In this document: positions 12,568-24,533 of the stretch, piece after piece
Layout of the letters: every line of letters begins with the position of its first letter
Numbering within the stretch: the stretch's first letter is position 1
DNA from: Amylostereum areolatum
Lineage: Eukaryota; Basidiomycota; Agaricomycetes; Russulales; Stereaceae
NCBI GenBank assembly: GCA_012932865.1
Contig: SAXG01000025.1
Location: 372,001 to 436,000, forward strand
Length of the DNA: 64,000 bases
Direction: 5' to 3'
Notes under the pieces: model-generated
Seen by the model: only the letters and a program-made list of their open reading frames with translations
Databases searched by the model: none
Told to the model about the DNA's origin: nothing
Program-made: the position numbers and the translations under genes

Positions 12568-14196
12568 ATGGACCGTGGTTGGAAGAACACGCCTCCGTCC
12601 CCGTGCGAGGCCCCCCGAACGCCTGCCACCGCCCGCGTGTCGCCCGCGCCCGCGAACCGACGACGCCTCAACGCAAACCATCACCCGGTCATCCGCCTCC
12701 AACTTGATAAACCCCCTCCGTCTCCCCTTCTCCCCTCCCCCGACATTTCCCCCCTTTCCTCCCCCAACCGCCCCCGACGCAACCACCACCACCACCACCC
12801 CCTGCCACCGCAGACGGCGCCCCCGACCACGACCACCTACGCCCTCACCCCGCCTCGCCCCCGCTCCCACGCGTCCCACCCGTGTCCTTACCCAACGCCC
12901 AGCACTCCCTCCCCACTGCGCCCCCGCGCCCTCGCCCTCGCCCACCTCCCCTCCCGCTCCTCCCTCGCCTCCTCCTCCACAAACCCCTCCACCCCCTCCA
13001 CCCCCTCCCGCCGCCCCTCCCACGCCCGCAGCCCCAGCCTGACCCTCATCCTCCCCGCCCCCGTCCGCCCCTCCCTCGCCATGTCCCTCTCCCCCACCTC
13101 CCTCCACCACACCCCCTCAAAACCCCCCCACGCCCCCACCCCCATCCACCGCCCCTCCCACGCCCACTCCCACTCCCTCGGCGCCGGCCCCGCCCCCGCT
13201 CCCGCTCCCGTCGACCTCGACTTCCTGCGCCCGCCCTCCCGCTCGGAGCGCCTCCTCCGCGAGACCCTCCGCCGCGACTCCCAGCACCAGTCCGGCCGCG
13301 CCGTCTCGCTCTCCCCCCGCACCCGCATGCGCCGCGCGGAGTCCTACTCCCACCCGGCCCCGCCCTACGGCGACATGTTCGACTGCTGCATCGACGACGA
13401 CGACGACGACGACGGCGTGGACGAAGAGGACAACGACGGCCCCTTGCTCTTCGCCACCCAGAAACGCGCCCCGCCCCTCCGTCGCGCGTCCAAGAGCGCC
13501 GTCGACGCCCCCCGCGGCCGCAGCCCCGCCACCGACGAAAAGCGCGGCGAGTCGAGCACGAACGTGCGTTCTCGCTCCCTCTCACCCCTCTCTCCTTTCA
13601 GCGCGCATATACTCACCCCGCCCTCCGCCCCCGGACAGTCCTCGGCCCTGCCCTCTCCCGCACGCTCCGCGAGCGCCCTGCCCCCCGCGCTCTCCCGCGC
13701 CTCGAGCACGCGCTCCCGCCCGCGCCACCACACGCACCCGTCCACCCAGCACGGCCTCGCGCCCCCGGCCCCGGCCTCGCCCCGCTCCACCCTCGCCCAC
13801 CTCCACCCCGCCGCCCGCGCGTGCGCCCCGTCGCAGGCGCAGTCCCCTGGGCTCGGGGCGCAGGAACCGCGCGCCCACCCCTTCGCCCTCGGACAGACCC
13901 AGACCCAGACCCAGAGCCCGAGCCCGAGTCAGAACCCGAGCCCGGAGCCGCGGCGCCCGACGCACACCCCGCACCTGTCCTCGTCCTCGTCCTCCTCGAG
14001 CGCGTCCTCGACCCCGGGCACGCCCCCGCCCGCGTCCGCCGCGTTCGACGCGCACCTCGCGAGCGCCAAGCTCCGGCACACGGACGGGTACGTCAGCTTC
14101 GCGGCCGTGGAGGGGCTCGGGGCGCCCCCCGGGGAGGGCGAGGAGAGCGCGGAGGAGGAGCGGCGGGGGTGGTTGTGGCGGTGGAAGAGCGGGTGA
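12568..14196 (+). CDS. Large intrinsically disordered Ser/Pro/Arg protein
   Basis: A single exon of 542 residues has no recognised domain. The first 250 residues are almost entirely Ser, Pro, His, Ala and Thr, encoded by strongly C-rich DNA. Around residue 215 the sequence gains structure (DLDFLRPPSRSERLLRETLR), followed by a run of acidic residues (CCIDDDDDDDGVDEED, about 271-286) and Ser/Pro/Arg tracts. The last 40 residues look conserved: KLRHTDGYVSFAAVEGLG, and an aromatic-basic end WLWRWKSG. The ATG at 12568 is chosen because upstream sequence in the same frame is promoter-like; the transposon ends about 310 bp upstream. Low complexity makes this frame harder to trust than its length suggests, but the C-terminus supports it. 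It may be a scaffold or regulatory protein. Confidence 0.6.
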   Translation: MDRGWKNTPPSPCEAPRTPATARVSPAPANRRRLNANHHPVIRLQLDKPPPSPLLPSPDISPLSSPNRPRRNHHHHHPLPPQTAPPTTTTYALTPPRPRSHASHPCPYPTPSTPSPLRPRALALAHLPSRSSLASSSTNPSTPSTPSRRPSHARSPSLTLILPAPVRPSLAMSLSPTSLHHTPSKPPHAPTPIHRPSHAHSHSLGAGPAPAPAPVDLDFLRPPSRSERLLRETLRRDSQHQSGRAVSLSPRTRMRRAESYSHPAPPYGDMFDCCIDDDDDDDGVDEEDNDGPLLFATQKRAPPLRRASKSAVDAPRGRSPATDEKRGESSTNVRSRSLSPLSPFSAHILTPPSAPGQSSALPSPARSASALPPALSRASSTRSRPRHHTHPSTQHGLAPPAPASPRSTLAHLHPAARACAPSQAQSPGLGAQEPRAHPFALGQTQTQTQSPSPSQNPSPEPRRPTHTPHLSSSSSSSSASSTPGTPPPASAAFDAHLASAKLRHTDGYVSFAAVEGLGAPPGEGEESAEEERRGWLWRWKSG

Positions 14197-14848
14197 GGGG
14201 GTGCGGAGGGCGGATGCGGGATGGGGTGTCCTGGGGAAGAGGAAAGGGGGGAGCGGGGGTTGTACGCTTTTGTTGGTCTTTTTTTTTTTGGATATGGGTG
14301 TCGTTTCTGCCGTCGTCGTCGTCGTCGCTGCTGTTGTTGTGCTTATTATTCCGCATGTGGCTCGTGCCACCCCCCTCGCATACATCCATATACATATACA
14401 CACCGTCTCTCTGCCTGTCTATACATCTACCGGTCTCGGTCCCGGCCCTCCTCACCCCCTTCATCTTACACGTTCCTCTTCTCGCACGCATACACGCATC
14501 TTTCCCTTCACGTCCTTTCTGCTCCCCCCCCAGCGGTCTCCTCTATGCCCCCCCCTCCACGCCCTCCCCCCTTCTTCATCTTACAGACATAAATATGCTC
14601 CATCATGCCCCTTGTCCCCGTCCTTCTTCATCACGCACGCACGCATCGCTATCGATTTTCTTTTTTTATTCCTTCTTCGCCTGCCTGCCTCCCTTTTTTC
14701 CCTTCGGGTGTATGTATTCTCAATCCTATTACAGTCTTACAGCCGCCCCGTGGTCCGGGCGGAGAGGGACAGCCAGCGGGTGTCGTGTCGCGGTCTAAAA
14801 AATGTCGTAAGGAGGGGGGGCGCCTCGCGCCTCGTGAAATATCGTATC

Positions 14849-14879
<31 letters not shown>

Positions 14880-15250
14880 TCGTAAAGATGGGTGGAGGAC
14901 GGCACGGCACAAGCGGGAGGGAGCGGGGAGCGGGGAGCAGGGAGATGCGTGTGGATGAGATCCCCTTTCCGCGGCCGCTCCCTCCGTCTCCTTTCGGTAT
15001 CAGTATTATTATGTACTCACTGACATACATACCGTGCTTATTGATGGATGGGTTGAGGGGCGACGCGCGCGCCCAAAGTCACGGTGGACGCGCGCGGGCA
15101 GGTGGGGTCGGGGCCGAACTGTTGTCGGTACGGTCATTCGAGCGTGGTATTAGGTGGGAGGTGGGCATGGCAAGATCCAGCTGCGCTCAGTCCGGCTGGC
15201 CATGGGAGCTGAGGCGAGACTCGGATCTATCATCTCAGAGTTTGTGGCCA
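14197..15250. other. Probable 3' UTR and intergenic region
   Basis: Pyrimidine-rich at first (14280-14740), then four to five copies of a GGTGGGC-type heptamer at about 14850-14880. Long open frames crossing here are low-complexity Ser/Pro/Leu translations with no domain. I see no gene. Confidence 0.4.
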
Positions 15251-15299
15251 GGTGTATGCTGCCTCCCCCTTCAAGCTTCAAGCTTCACCCCCGCTTCCT

Positions 15300-15352
15300 C
15301 CTCCTCCTCCTCCTCCCCTCCCGCTTCTCTTCTCTTCTCTTCTCTTCTCTCC
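15300..15352 (+). repeat. CTC and TTCTC microsatellites
   Basis: A run of CTC trinucleotides at about 15296-15316 is followed by four to five TCTTC/TTCTC pentamers at about 15330-15352. This is a polypyrimidine tract, possibly in the promoter of the locus that follows. Confidence 0.7.
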
Positions 15353-15559
15353 GGTGCGTTCCCCGTCCTTCTCACTTATCGCGCGCGTCGATGCATCCCT
15401 GGACCCCTTCGCACCCGCGCCGCGCGTTCTCTCTGAAGCTTCGCTTCGCTTCGACGTTCGACGTTGCGCCCTCGGTCGCATTCGACGGCTCCATCGCGGG
15501 CATGGTCCATGTTTGTTTACACGGGGAGGCCCGAGGCCTGAGGACGTTATCGTCGGCGC

Positions 15560-18536
15560 GTGGCGATCGCCTTACGACCGCCCCGCCGGGATCCCGGTAA
15601 GTTTATCGTTTATCGTTCAACGTTCACGTTCACGCTATGTTTGGTTTCGAGCGTGTGGTGTTCGAGACACGCTCCAGACCCCGGTCGGTGCTCCTCGTAC
15701 TTACTACTCAGTACTCGGTGGTCGTCCATCGCCCATGGTTCACGTGTTGGCACTCCCCTCCGGCCTCTGTGTAGCCCCCACCGCACGTACCTGCACCGAC
15801 GCTTGTCAATGCTATCGCTTGCTTACTAGTATGTGCTGCAGGACCCACCCGTCCCGGCCCTTGATCCATCCTCCGGTTCCAGGCGTTCGAGAATCTCGAA
15901 ACCGAGGACTCGACGCGTCTGCGGGAGGAAGGCGAAGGACCGCGCCTGGACGTCCTGCGAGCGGCCATACATGGGATCCACGGCGGTCATGGGGTGCTGT
16001 TCGCTCCCATGTGTGCGGTATACCGTATACGTAACATGCGCTTCGCATCGAACACGTACTTACTTACTTGTACGCTATATCGTGCGCCGCTCGATGGGCC
16101 TTTTCGCCGTCGTACTTGCGCGGGGTCCTTGCGGGGGCGGATCCGAAGTGCAGTGTGCTCCTGACGCCGCCGGGCATGCGACGTGCTTACTGCAGGCGCG
16201 TGTCCGCAGACGATTGTACTGCTCATGCGTATGCGGCGTGTGCTCCAAGCTTCAAGGTTTCGAGGTTTTCAAGCTCCCAAGCCTTACCTGCACTGAGTAT
16301 TGAACGTTGGACGTTGAACCCTCGTCTTCGGCGATGCGAATTGAGTGATGAGGAGCCGAGAGAAATTTTGCAGGAGGGTGGCGTTGCGGTTGTGACTTGG
16401 GGGAACGGCCTCGAAGGATTAGGGGGCGCTTTAGCTGCGTGGCGTCGACGGTGCGATCCTCATCCTGCCGCCCAGCTGGAGTCTGGAGAGTCATTGAATA
16501 TTGAATGATCGACTCGTCGCGCGGGGGCACGTGATCGTTCTCGACGGGCGCTTACATGTAAGCGCCTCTCATCTTTAGGTCGACTTTCCGTCGACAAGAG
16601 CTCGAAGTTGCTTACTTGAGTTGGATCGATCGCTCCCTCCCTGTACGCCCCGTCGCTGCGAATGCCGTCCACGCAGCCTTCTTCCGCAGATAAGTACTGT
16701 ACCAGATCGCCCTGCCACCCCCGTGCGTGGTGGCGCAACGTCCCACCCCGCCGCTCCCAGCCGAACTCGAACGATCCCGCAAACTTGGGCGTCGAGTCGA
16801 AGTGCGTATGCGCTCCGTCGCCTTCCTGCTTCGACGTTGAGCTTTCAGGCGGGGCGTACCACTCCGCGAAGGACCCGGAGGGCGTTCGCGGCGGGATGAC
16901 TCGGATGGCAAAGTCGATCGTCCATCGGCATGTAAGTACATACTTAGTACGGTAAGTGTTTTCACATCACCTCGCCTTCCTTGCCCAGTGCCAGGTGGTG
17001 CGTTCCTTCTGACCGATTCCCGATTGCGCGTGTCTAAGGAAGTTTCATAGGGATGCCCCCACGACCCACTTGTGTCCAGCTGGCCCCACATCCTCGCTGG
17101 CGTTCTCGCGCGGTGGAGCGACCTTTTCAATGGCCTCGCTGAGGGCGTCCTTCCCCGGGACGCGCGCATGACCCCGTTCCTGGCGATATGCGGACGAGCG
17201 AGAGAGGCGTTCGCGACGGTCCAGGTATGTAAGTCAGCATAAAAGCCTCGAATGATTGAACCGCACCTCCCGAGAGCGTGCGCCTCGTTCTGATCGCCGT
17301 CTCAGCTGTCCGGGGTGGACCCTGCTTCTCTCGCGGGCGTCTCCAGTGCGACGTGCGGGTGGGTGGGCGACCGTTTGGGTTCAGCGTTCAGGATTCGAGC
17401 TATTCGCGTTTATCTGAGGTGCGGTTCGAGGGGTACTGTGAAGGAAACCCTCGAGGCACATGCCTCCACGCTCCGTGGGGAACTTCGGCGCACGCCGACC
17501 GGTTCGCGCGACGTGCGCGACGTGCGCGGGAGTCGCGCCGACAGCCTTCCGATTCCAACCTTCGTCGGACGGCACGACTCATGCGGTGGCAACCCCCCTT
17601 CGTCATTCGGCGTTCAGATGTCCAGGTGAGTGTGCAGGGCAGGGCACATGCAGTGCCGGTGACCCGCGCGATCGAGGAGAAGCTTCTTCTGGTCGACTGT
17701 TCCGCGAACACGGGGATCCACAGTAAGTCCTCGAAGCGCGGGGACTCCTCAGGCTTGCGTCGATGGTGCCAATGGTGCTTGAGCATGTAAGTATCTCTGT
17801 ACATCGCTGCGACGGTACGGACCTCTGAATTGTACTGCTGGAACACTTACGATGTTCTCCGCAGACGTTCTCCCGAAGCGCGGACATCCATTCCAGTTTA
17901 CTTACATCTGGAAGCTGCGCGATGTCGCACATCATCACGGCTCCACGCCGCCACCGCAGCCGCATGAGTATGACGTCTCTATAACCACGCCTATGGGGGC
18001 GGCGGCCTCGAGTCTCTGGAAGGCTCGTCCAAAGGATCCAATGCATACCCCGAACGTCATACACACGGTAAGGATGTGAACGAAGCGCACACCTGCGGGA
18101 TAGGCGTGTAACGTGTAACCCCAGCAGGAACACGACGGCCTTCCTACTCTGATCGTCGTTCTTTCGCTTTTCTACTGGCGACACGGAAGGTGTTCCCATG
18201 ACCGTTCCGGAGGCGAGCAAGGCTCGAGGCGTCCTCGTCCTCGAATTCGACTCCTTAAGCGCAAGCTTCGCTGTTCGTCGAGGATCGGAATCGGAAGCCC
18301 CGTGTGCGCAGACGGGTCTTCGTGGTTACACGCATAGGAATCCGTGCATGGTGGCCGAGCTCGCGCCACCCGGTCCTGTGACACAGGCAAGTCTGGCGGC
18401 TGCGTCATGGTCGTTGGAAGCTTTGTCCTCTGAGCGATCGGCGCGTTCTTCGACGGATCTTTCGTGTATAGATCGTTTGCGGCGAGTACGAATCGACGAC
18501 GTCAAGGCCAGCGAGCACGCACTTGTCGAGTGAAAC
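15560..18536 (+). other. Unresolved intron-rich locus (strand ambiguous)
   Basis: Several stretches look coding and are bounded by good splice signals on the plus strand: an exon from 17051 (after TTCATAG) to about 17223 containing WSDLFNGLAEGVLP; one after the acceptor near 17305 containing LSGVDPASLAGVSS; one from 17865 to about 18068 containing FQFTYIWKLRDVAHHHG; and a terminal frame 18198-18533 that begins MTVPEASKARGVLVLEFD. The minus strand also has coding-like stretches, for example 16617-16950 with FEFGWERRGG and LVQYLSAEEGCVDG, and 15830-15990 with TRRVLGFEILERLEP, also with GTAAG donors. High G+C at third positions makes sense and antisense frames both look real. I cannot assign a family or a single gene model. 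It may be two overlapping genes or a decayed one. Confidence 0.3.
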
Positions 18537-18539
18537 ATG

Positions 18540-19890
18540 GACCACTGCTGCTGGGAATCGCTAGCGGGTCCCGCTAGCTCGAATGGAAAGCCGCGCGTAA
18601 TACGGAGCCCTAGGTGGCGTCAATTTCTCTCGTCCTCGTCTCCACTTGGCACATTTTATAATCCCTGCTCTGGCGGTACTAGGGTCTTGTTTCGCTTCAT
18701 TCACCAGCCCGAGCGGCGCCTAGATCCATGTTCTGGTCAGTGTTCGTTCTTCGAGACGCAAATCGGAAAGCGTGTTCATCGCCATCGGTGCTAGCACGAC
18801 ACCCATCCTGATCGCAACATGACGCACAACACAACAAACCGCCCGTCGGTGCCCGCGCGCTCAGGCTCTCCTCCGGGTACCCAGCACTGGCACTCCGTGG
18901 TCGTATGACCCTCTTTTCGGACGTCATACGTCATGAGCCCGCTGCGGGACCCATCCTGACATGTCATCGTCATGCGGGGGCCAAGGAGGGAAAGGAGGAG
19001 GAGGCGCGCAATGATCGGGGTTCCTCCTTCCCTCGCGCTGTTCGCCTAATTTCCCCGCACATCGCCACCGACCAGCCCGGACATGCGGGGAAGAGGTGGC
19101 TTTTTTTTACGCTCGAGCTCGAGCGGCTCACATGAGGCGCGCTAGTGTCTTGCGGGACTGGATGTGGCGTGTCGTTTGACTTACACGCGTTGATGATAAG
19201 TTGTCGTTGATGGGTTTCCGTACGTACTAGTACGCGGAGGCCGGACTCGGACCTTGGGGAGGGCGGAAGTCTCCGTGATGCACCAATATATGCATGTTGC
19301 GTTTCTGTGCCATCGTTGTTGGCACTTACAGGCAGAGTTGAGCTATCGTGCTGGTGCATACTGCCTCGCCGTGTTGATGCACGTGATATTCGCTACTAGA
19401 CAACCGGGACTTGAACGAGTTTGAACGACTCTTTTTAGTTCCGTCTGCCCCTGTCTGCCCCCGGGTTCGAGCGCAGGAATTCCTCTCCGTCGACAAGTGC
19501 TCGCCAGGAGACCCTATCCACGGTCGACCATCCATATCTGTGCAACGACAGGCTGGCCAAGTTTCCCCTGATCATCCCCCGCACCTAGTAGTAATACCTC
19601 GCTGCTACTGTTAACTTCCCTACAAGTTGCGAGCCTGAGGAGCTCCCCTATTCAAACGGGACCATTGGTCGTATGTCCACAGCTCTCATTGCATATTGAC
19701 TTCCAAAATAACCGCCTTGGAACCGACAGTCCACTTCGTCACGCCCATCTTACCAGGATCGCCTCATCAATTCGTGTTGCGTCGGGACGATCACGATGAT
19801 CGAGGGAACTAACGAAGGGTCAGATGAGGCTCAGGTGAGAGTATCGCTACAGTGAGTTTCGCTGGTCCACTTTCCCATTGGTGCTTCTCT
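18540..19890. other. Intergenic region upstream of the F-box gene
   Basis: No frame here has recognisable content or a consistent exon chain. The end of the region probably contains the promoter of the F-box gene. A short upstream exon beginning with the ATG at 19796 is possible but does not splice in frame to the F-box exon. Confidence 0.4.
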
Positions 19891-19893
19891 GAC

Positions 19894-21860
19894 ATGGCTC
19901 GGTCCGCTAGACTGATGCACACCTGCCTGCCCGTCGAGCTCTCCAGCAAAATATTCATATATGTCTCCAAATCGCACGAGGGCCGCCTTTCTCGGGGGGG
20001 TTATCGACAGAAGGGGTGGCTCATGCTCTCCGAGGTCTGCCGAGCGTGGCGTGATATCGTCCTTGGAACATCCGTTCTCTGGGCGGAAGACATTTGTCAG
20101 CTCCCCTGTTCCCCGACCCTCTCCTTCGAACGCGCAGGAACTGCGCCGTTAACGATTCTCATAAAATACGACCAGAGCCACGCCATGCTATCCTTTGTGT
20201 TCAGGTCAGATGTTATCGCCCGCGCTCGGAGACTCACTGTTTCCTCAAATTTTGGCTACATCGCGACCAAAGTCGCACCCAACTTCCCGTTCTACGACAA
20301 ATTGTTTTCGGTGCTCTGCGAGAAATCCCTCCCCATGTTAGAAGAGCTGTTCGTGACTGAGGAGGACCATTCAAGTTCGCAATCTTCAGATGCTCTTGCC
20401 ATGCATACTCTCGGCGGATCCAGGCAACCGTTCATCGCCAAACAGCTGCAGCGGGTCATGATGTACGGAGTCTTTATTCCATGGTCTACATCCACCTCGT
20501 CAATATCATCGCTGTGCATGGGCATGTTTCCCACCCCCACGTCCGATTCCCTGGACCTGCTCCTATCCATTCTTGACCTTTTGCCATTGCTTGAGATACT
20601 CAGCCTTTCCCGGGTGTTGCCCGACCTGCCAGACCCCCTCTTGACGCACAGACGCCGACCTGTCTCTCTACCCAGACTCCGCAATTTGCGCATGGAACAG
20701 TACAGTTCTCTGCCTGTCGCCGCGCTCCTAGGCGCGCTGAATATTCCGCCTTCCGCGATCCTTGGCCTGTGGATTTGGGGTTGGATTCAGAATAGAGACC
20801 GCGGGCCTCGGGCCCCCATGCACCGCGCCCTCCGTATGCTTGTCGCAAGCGTTGGGCGAATCCTGCACGACGCGGACTCGAGCGAGGCCGGCCCATTTGT
20901 CGGGATGTCCATAAAATCACGCTGGACGTCCTATGACATGTCCCATGGCAACATTGACGAGGGCAACATTACATTCTGGCTCCCAAAACCAACAACGGGA
21001 TGCGCTGGGGATGCCTTGAAGCCGTTCGGTAAGGAGTTTGACACAGACTTCCACGTTAGCGTCAATTCGAAGATCCACACATCGCTCGAATTCCCGGATC
21101 ACGACTCAGACGAAGGCCCTACGTGTATCCGCGTCCTCAAAGTCTTGGACGAATTCTACCCCTTGTCCGCCATCGAGGCGATCAGGATTGATTTCCGACA
21201 GCCTTTTGCGTATAAGGATTGGGTGAGCTTCCTGAAGCGAATGCCCAACGTACGAAGGTTGTATGTTCACGGCGACTATGAGGGGAACACATGCTCTCTT
21301 TGGAGTGTTCTCGGGCGGTCCGTCGCAAGTGATACAAGCGGAAGTACAGACAACGTGCTCTTTCCCTGTCTATCCAGCATCTTTATCGACACACGGGAGA
21401 CCCAGGGAAGCAGCCCGTTCTGGTTGGCTCTGCTGGGCATGCTTTTTCGTCGAGCCAAGGCTGGTAACGCTGTCCAATTTCTGCGGATCGACGCGAGCTG
21501 GGATAATGCAGAACCGCTGAAGAAGTGCCAAATTCAGAGACTTAAGGACTTTGTGTCCTCGTTCGAATGTGAGCTCTATTTCTTCAAACCTTTCCTTGCT
21601 ACATTGGCACACCCCTGTGCTCGACTCAGCTGGCTGACGGAACATGTCAACGTACAGATGAAATTCATAATTGGGACGTCGATGAAGATACTGAGTCATC
21701 GGCCTACTCGTTCTCGTTGAGCCGAGAATGGGATGATTCCAACGCATTTGAAGCGCGCCTTCCCCCGCTTTCCTTGGATTCGGACGTAGAGGCCCTGTCC
21801 AGTGACGGTGAATGGAGTGACGGTGGCGATGATGACGACGGCGACGGCGACAGCGAGTAA
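19894..21860 (+). CDS. F-box protein
   Basis: Two exons, 19894-21568 and 21658-21860, encode 625 residues. The F-box is near the N-terminus: LPVELSSKIFIYVS, then LSEVCRAWRDIVLGTSVLW, the usual basidiomycete pattern for binding Skp1 in an SCF ubiquitin ligase. The rest is a long leucine-rich, poorly conserved substrate-recognition region typical of these families. Without splicing the frame would end at 21720 in non-acidic sequence. The 89-bp GT-AG intron (21569-21657) instead joins SSFEYEIHNWDVDEDTESS to a strongly acidic tail ending GGDDDDGDGDSE, which I regard as the true C-terminus. The ATG at 19894 is preferred because the upstream frame opens only with GTG. The substrate is unknown. Confidence 0.8.
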
Positions 21861-22799
21861 GTAGTTCGACGAGAAAACGATTGTGAGGGGAGACAACTTA
21901 TGTATCTATGAGCTTTTGCAAGACAGGTAAAGCATAGTCGTTAGAGTATAACAATTTGCCGTTTATTTAGAAGGAGAAGAGAGGTAAGTATTAGGAGGGG
22001 CGTCACCAGGCGTCACCTAGGTTTGCAATTGGATCAGTCACTGAGTCAGGAACTCCGAGGAGGACTTTCAAGTCTCCGAATCGGGCCGGATCGGCAGATG
22101 CCGGTCGTTCTGCGACTCTGACAGAAAATCCGAAATTTCCTTACTACTCTCTGCTTCCTCTTCTTTCTACCCCCGCAACTTACAATCACCGTTGTCCTCG
22201 CTCACACACGGAAATGAACGCCTTGATTCTGAATGGAACATGGATCGCTGAGTAAAGTTTAAGTTGGAGATTTCTACTTGGCGGCCGCCGATTCGGACAA
22301 GTTGCGGCAGTGACAGCAACTGAAGGACATCCAGTGAGTCTTGAAGGTTGAAGCTTAGGATGCATTACCTGACTTACATGTACAGCGATGCACATGCCCA
22401 ACGACGCTTCGGATAATCTGGTCACTTTGCACAATACAGCCTCAAAACCATCGCGCTTTGCAAACATCGAAGACTTCCCAAGCTTCCATCGAAGAATACT
22501 CATTCACAGGACTAGACCTCTCGTAGGCCCGCTATGCCCACTTGCTGTGCGGCGACCAAGCGGAATCGATATATGCTATTGTTCCGACACGGGAACCGAA
22601 TGCGCATGTACGTCAATATTTGGTTCGGAGGCGAGCATGCTAACTGGGATATACGGCAGCAGTTCCTTAACCCCGAGTAGGGAAGCGCAGGTCAGGGCGA
22701 ATACTCGAGCCCTCGTATAAATCTCGAGAAGGTGGTGGACGCAGGACCTCCGGCCTTCCCCCTCCCCACTCTCCCCCTGCGCGAAGGTCAACGCTGGCT
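21861..22799. other. Intergenic region
   Basis: Nothing convincing. The part just upstream of 22800 is pyrimidine-rich and is the likely promoter of the membrane-protein gene. Confidence 0.4.
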
Positions 22800-24533
22800 A
22801 TGGCAGACAACTCTACCATACTCGATGCTCCCGTGCCCAGCGAGACCCTCATGCAGTACGTAACCCCACACTTTTGAACACACAACGTTCTCATTTGGCC
22901 TTAGAGTAGGCCCGATCGTACGCTCAGTCGATCGCTCCGATTTCATCAGTCTAACCTGTGTATGCTTCAGCTCGTCGGAGCGCTATTCTCGTGGATGTTA
23001 TTCGGGATCTCGATTGTCCAGCTCTGTGCGCTCTTCTCACCTTGTGCTGCTCCTTCACCCCCTGATCATGCTTTGCAGATATATACCATATCTCGTTCCC
23101 TCGAGAACGATGGACGATCCAAGCATCAGGTCTGTTCTCGTGCTCGTCACCCCTCATGCCTTCCCTGACAAGCCATTTAGTGTACATCATCTTCGCGTTG
23201 GATATCTTCCAAAGCGTTGTCGCGTGCGCGCTGGCATGGAAGACACTTTGTTCCGGATGGGGCCGGCCAGTCAATCTCCAGTTCCCCGGGTGGACGTTCT
23301 CCGCAATACCGTGCGTGTCCAGCATAGGTGTGCTTTCGCTTCTGCACGGATGCGGGACGGGCGGTGCTGATCGATGCTTTATCAGTCGCGGCATGGGTGC
23401 AGATATTCTATGCGTGGCGAATATATCAGCTGGGAAAGTGGAGGGTCATTCCGTGCGTTATCATCATGGTGAGCCCTACCCGGCTGTGGTGATTTCGTTT
23501 CGATTGAGTTTTGGCTAGGTGGCTTTGGCGCAGCTGAGCGCTGCCAACGCTATCGGGATCTCTGTATGACTATGCACGCTTCCTCCACTGTCGTGCTTTG
23601 TCTGACACCTGTCTAGTTTGTGTCGCTCAAGGATATCGTTCGTTTGCATGATAAGAGAATGTATGCGCGGACGATCGTATGTGCACTTTGTCGCCGAGAG
23701 ATGGCCAAATGTTAAATAACTTGACTTTGGTACATAGATATGGTTGGGAGGCGGCGCATTCACTGACCTGGTGTGTTTTCTACACAATCCAAGCTATGTC
23801 ATCAGGCTCATGGTCATCCACAGGTCATCACGGCTTCCATGGTATATCTGGTGCGTTCATCTCGTCACAGTGTGTCCACTGCAGCTCATATCACGTCAGC
23901 TCTACTCCGCGAAGAAACGGTCGCATACGTTTGAGCGAAGCAGTCGGATGATAAACCGCCTCATCCGCATTACAATGGAAACAGGAGTGGTGTGCGCCCT
24001 ATCCGCAATTCTGGAGCTCGGGTTCTTCCTAGGAATGCCGCACAACAATCTACACCTCCTCATGTACGTCCCGCTCCGCCATTTCCATCACTTTCGTTTA
24101 CTCATACCATGTGCCCCATAGTGCGCTTATGTTAAGCAAAAGTATGCCCACCCTTTCCTGGCAGAAGAAACACGGCTGACACCGAAACAGTTTACTCGAA
24201 CACGCTGATGACGTCGTTGAACTCGCGCGCCATGTCCTCAAGTCGGCGCTCTCAATGCACAACGACCAGCTCAATCGGAGGCAGTGGGCCTTCCACAGGT
24301 GCATTGGGCCCGCGATCGATCGAGGAGGGGCTTCGACGCGCAGTGATTCATATATCGCAGCATACCGAGGTGGAGCTCTCGCCTTCGCCGCGGTCGCCCA
24401 GGGAGAGCAAAGTTGTGAGTGTGTCTTCACTCTCGACTTGCGCGGTGCTAACGACCGTGTGTCCCTTCGGCTCTAGATCCTCGATCTGAACGAAATGCAG
24501 ATGCTCGGATCTCTCTCCAAGAACCACAGTTAG
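22800..24533 (+). CDS. Seven-helix membrane protein of the DUF6534 family
   Basis: About ten short exons are needed. The start is clear: ATG at 22800, exon 1 to 22855, a 13-nt exon 22905-22917, then the first membrane helix LVGALFSWMLFGISIVQL, then LYIYHISFPRERWTIQ after the next intron. Further exons give VYIIFALDIFQSVVAC, GWTFSAIP, VQIFYAWRIYQLGKWRVIP, LAQLSAANAIGIS, IWLGGGAFTDL, and the conserved LIRITMETGVVCALSAILE with LGMPHNNLHLL. The C-terminus reads LYSNTLMTSLNSR, then a polar tail and ILDLNEMQMLGSLSKNHS. The order and these motifs match the basidiomycete DUF6534 proteins, which have seven predicted membrane helices and no established function. Some internal exon borders are inferred, but no stop interrupts the proposed chain. 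Confidence 0.85.

Noticed and set aside
12454..13585. Long minus-strand frames rich in Gly and Arg opposite the disordered-protein gene
   Set aside because: They are mirror images of C-rich coding DNA, of very low complexity and without any domain.
12882..15436. Very long plus-strand frames rich in Pro, Arg, Leu and Ser (638 and 411 residues)
   Set aside because: Shadow frames of the C-rich gene and of its pyrimidine-rich 3' region; no conserved segment, while the frame ending at 14196 has a conserved-looking C-terminus.
18198..18533. Considered as an independent single-exon gene
   Set aside because: Coding-like, but the neighbouring plus-strand exon and acceptor suggest it belongs to a longer spliced locus, so it is described there.
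21569..21720. Unspliced C-terminus of the F-box protein at 19.9 kb
   Set aside because: Contains a GTGAGC donor and ends in non-acidic sequence; the spliced frame leads to a typical acidic tail.
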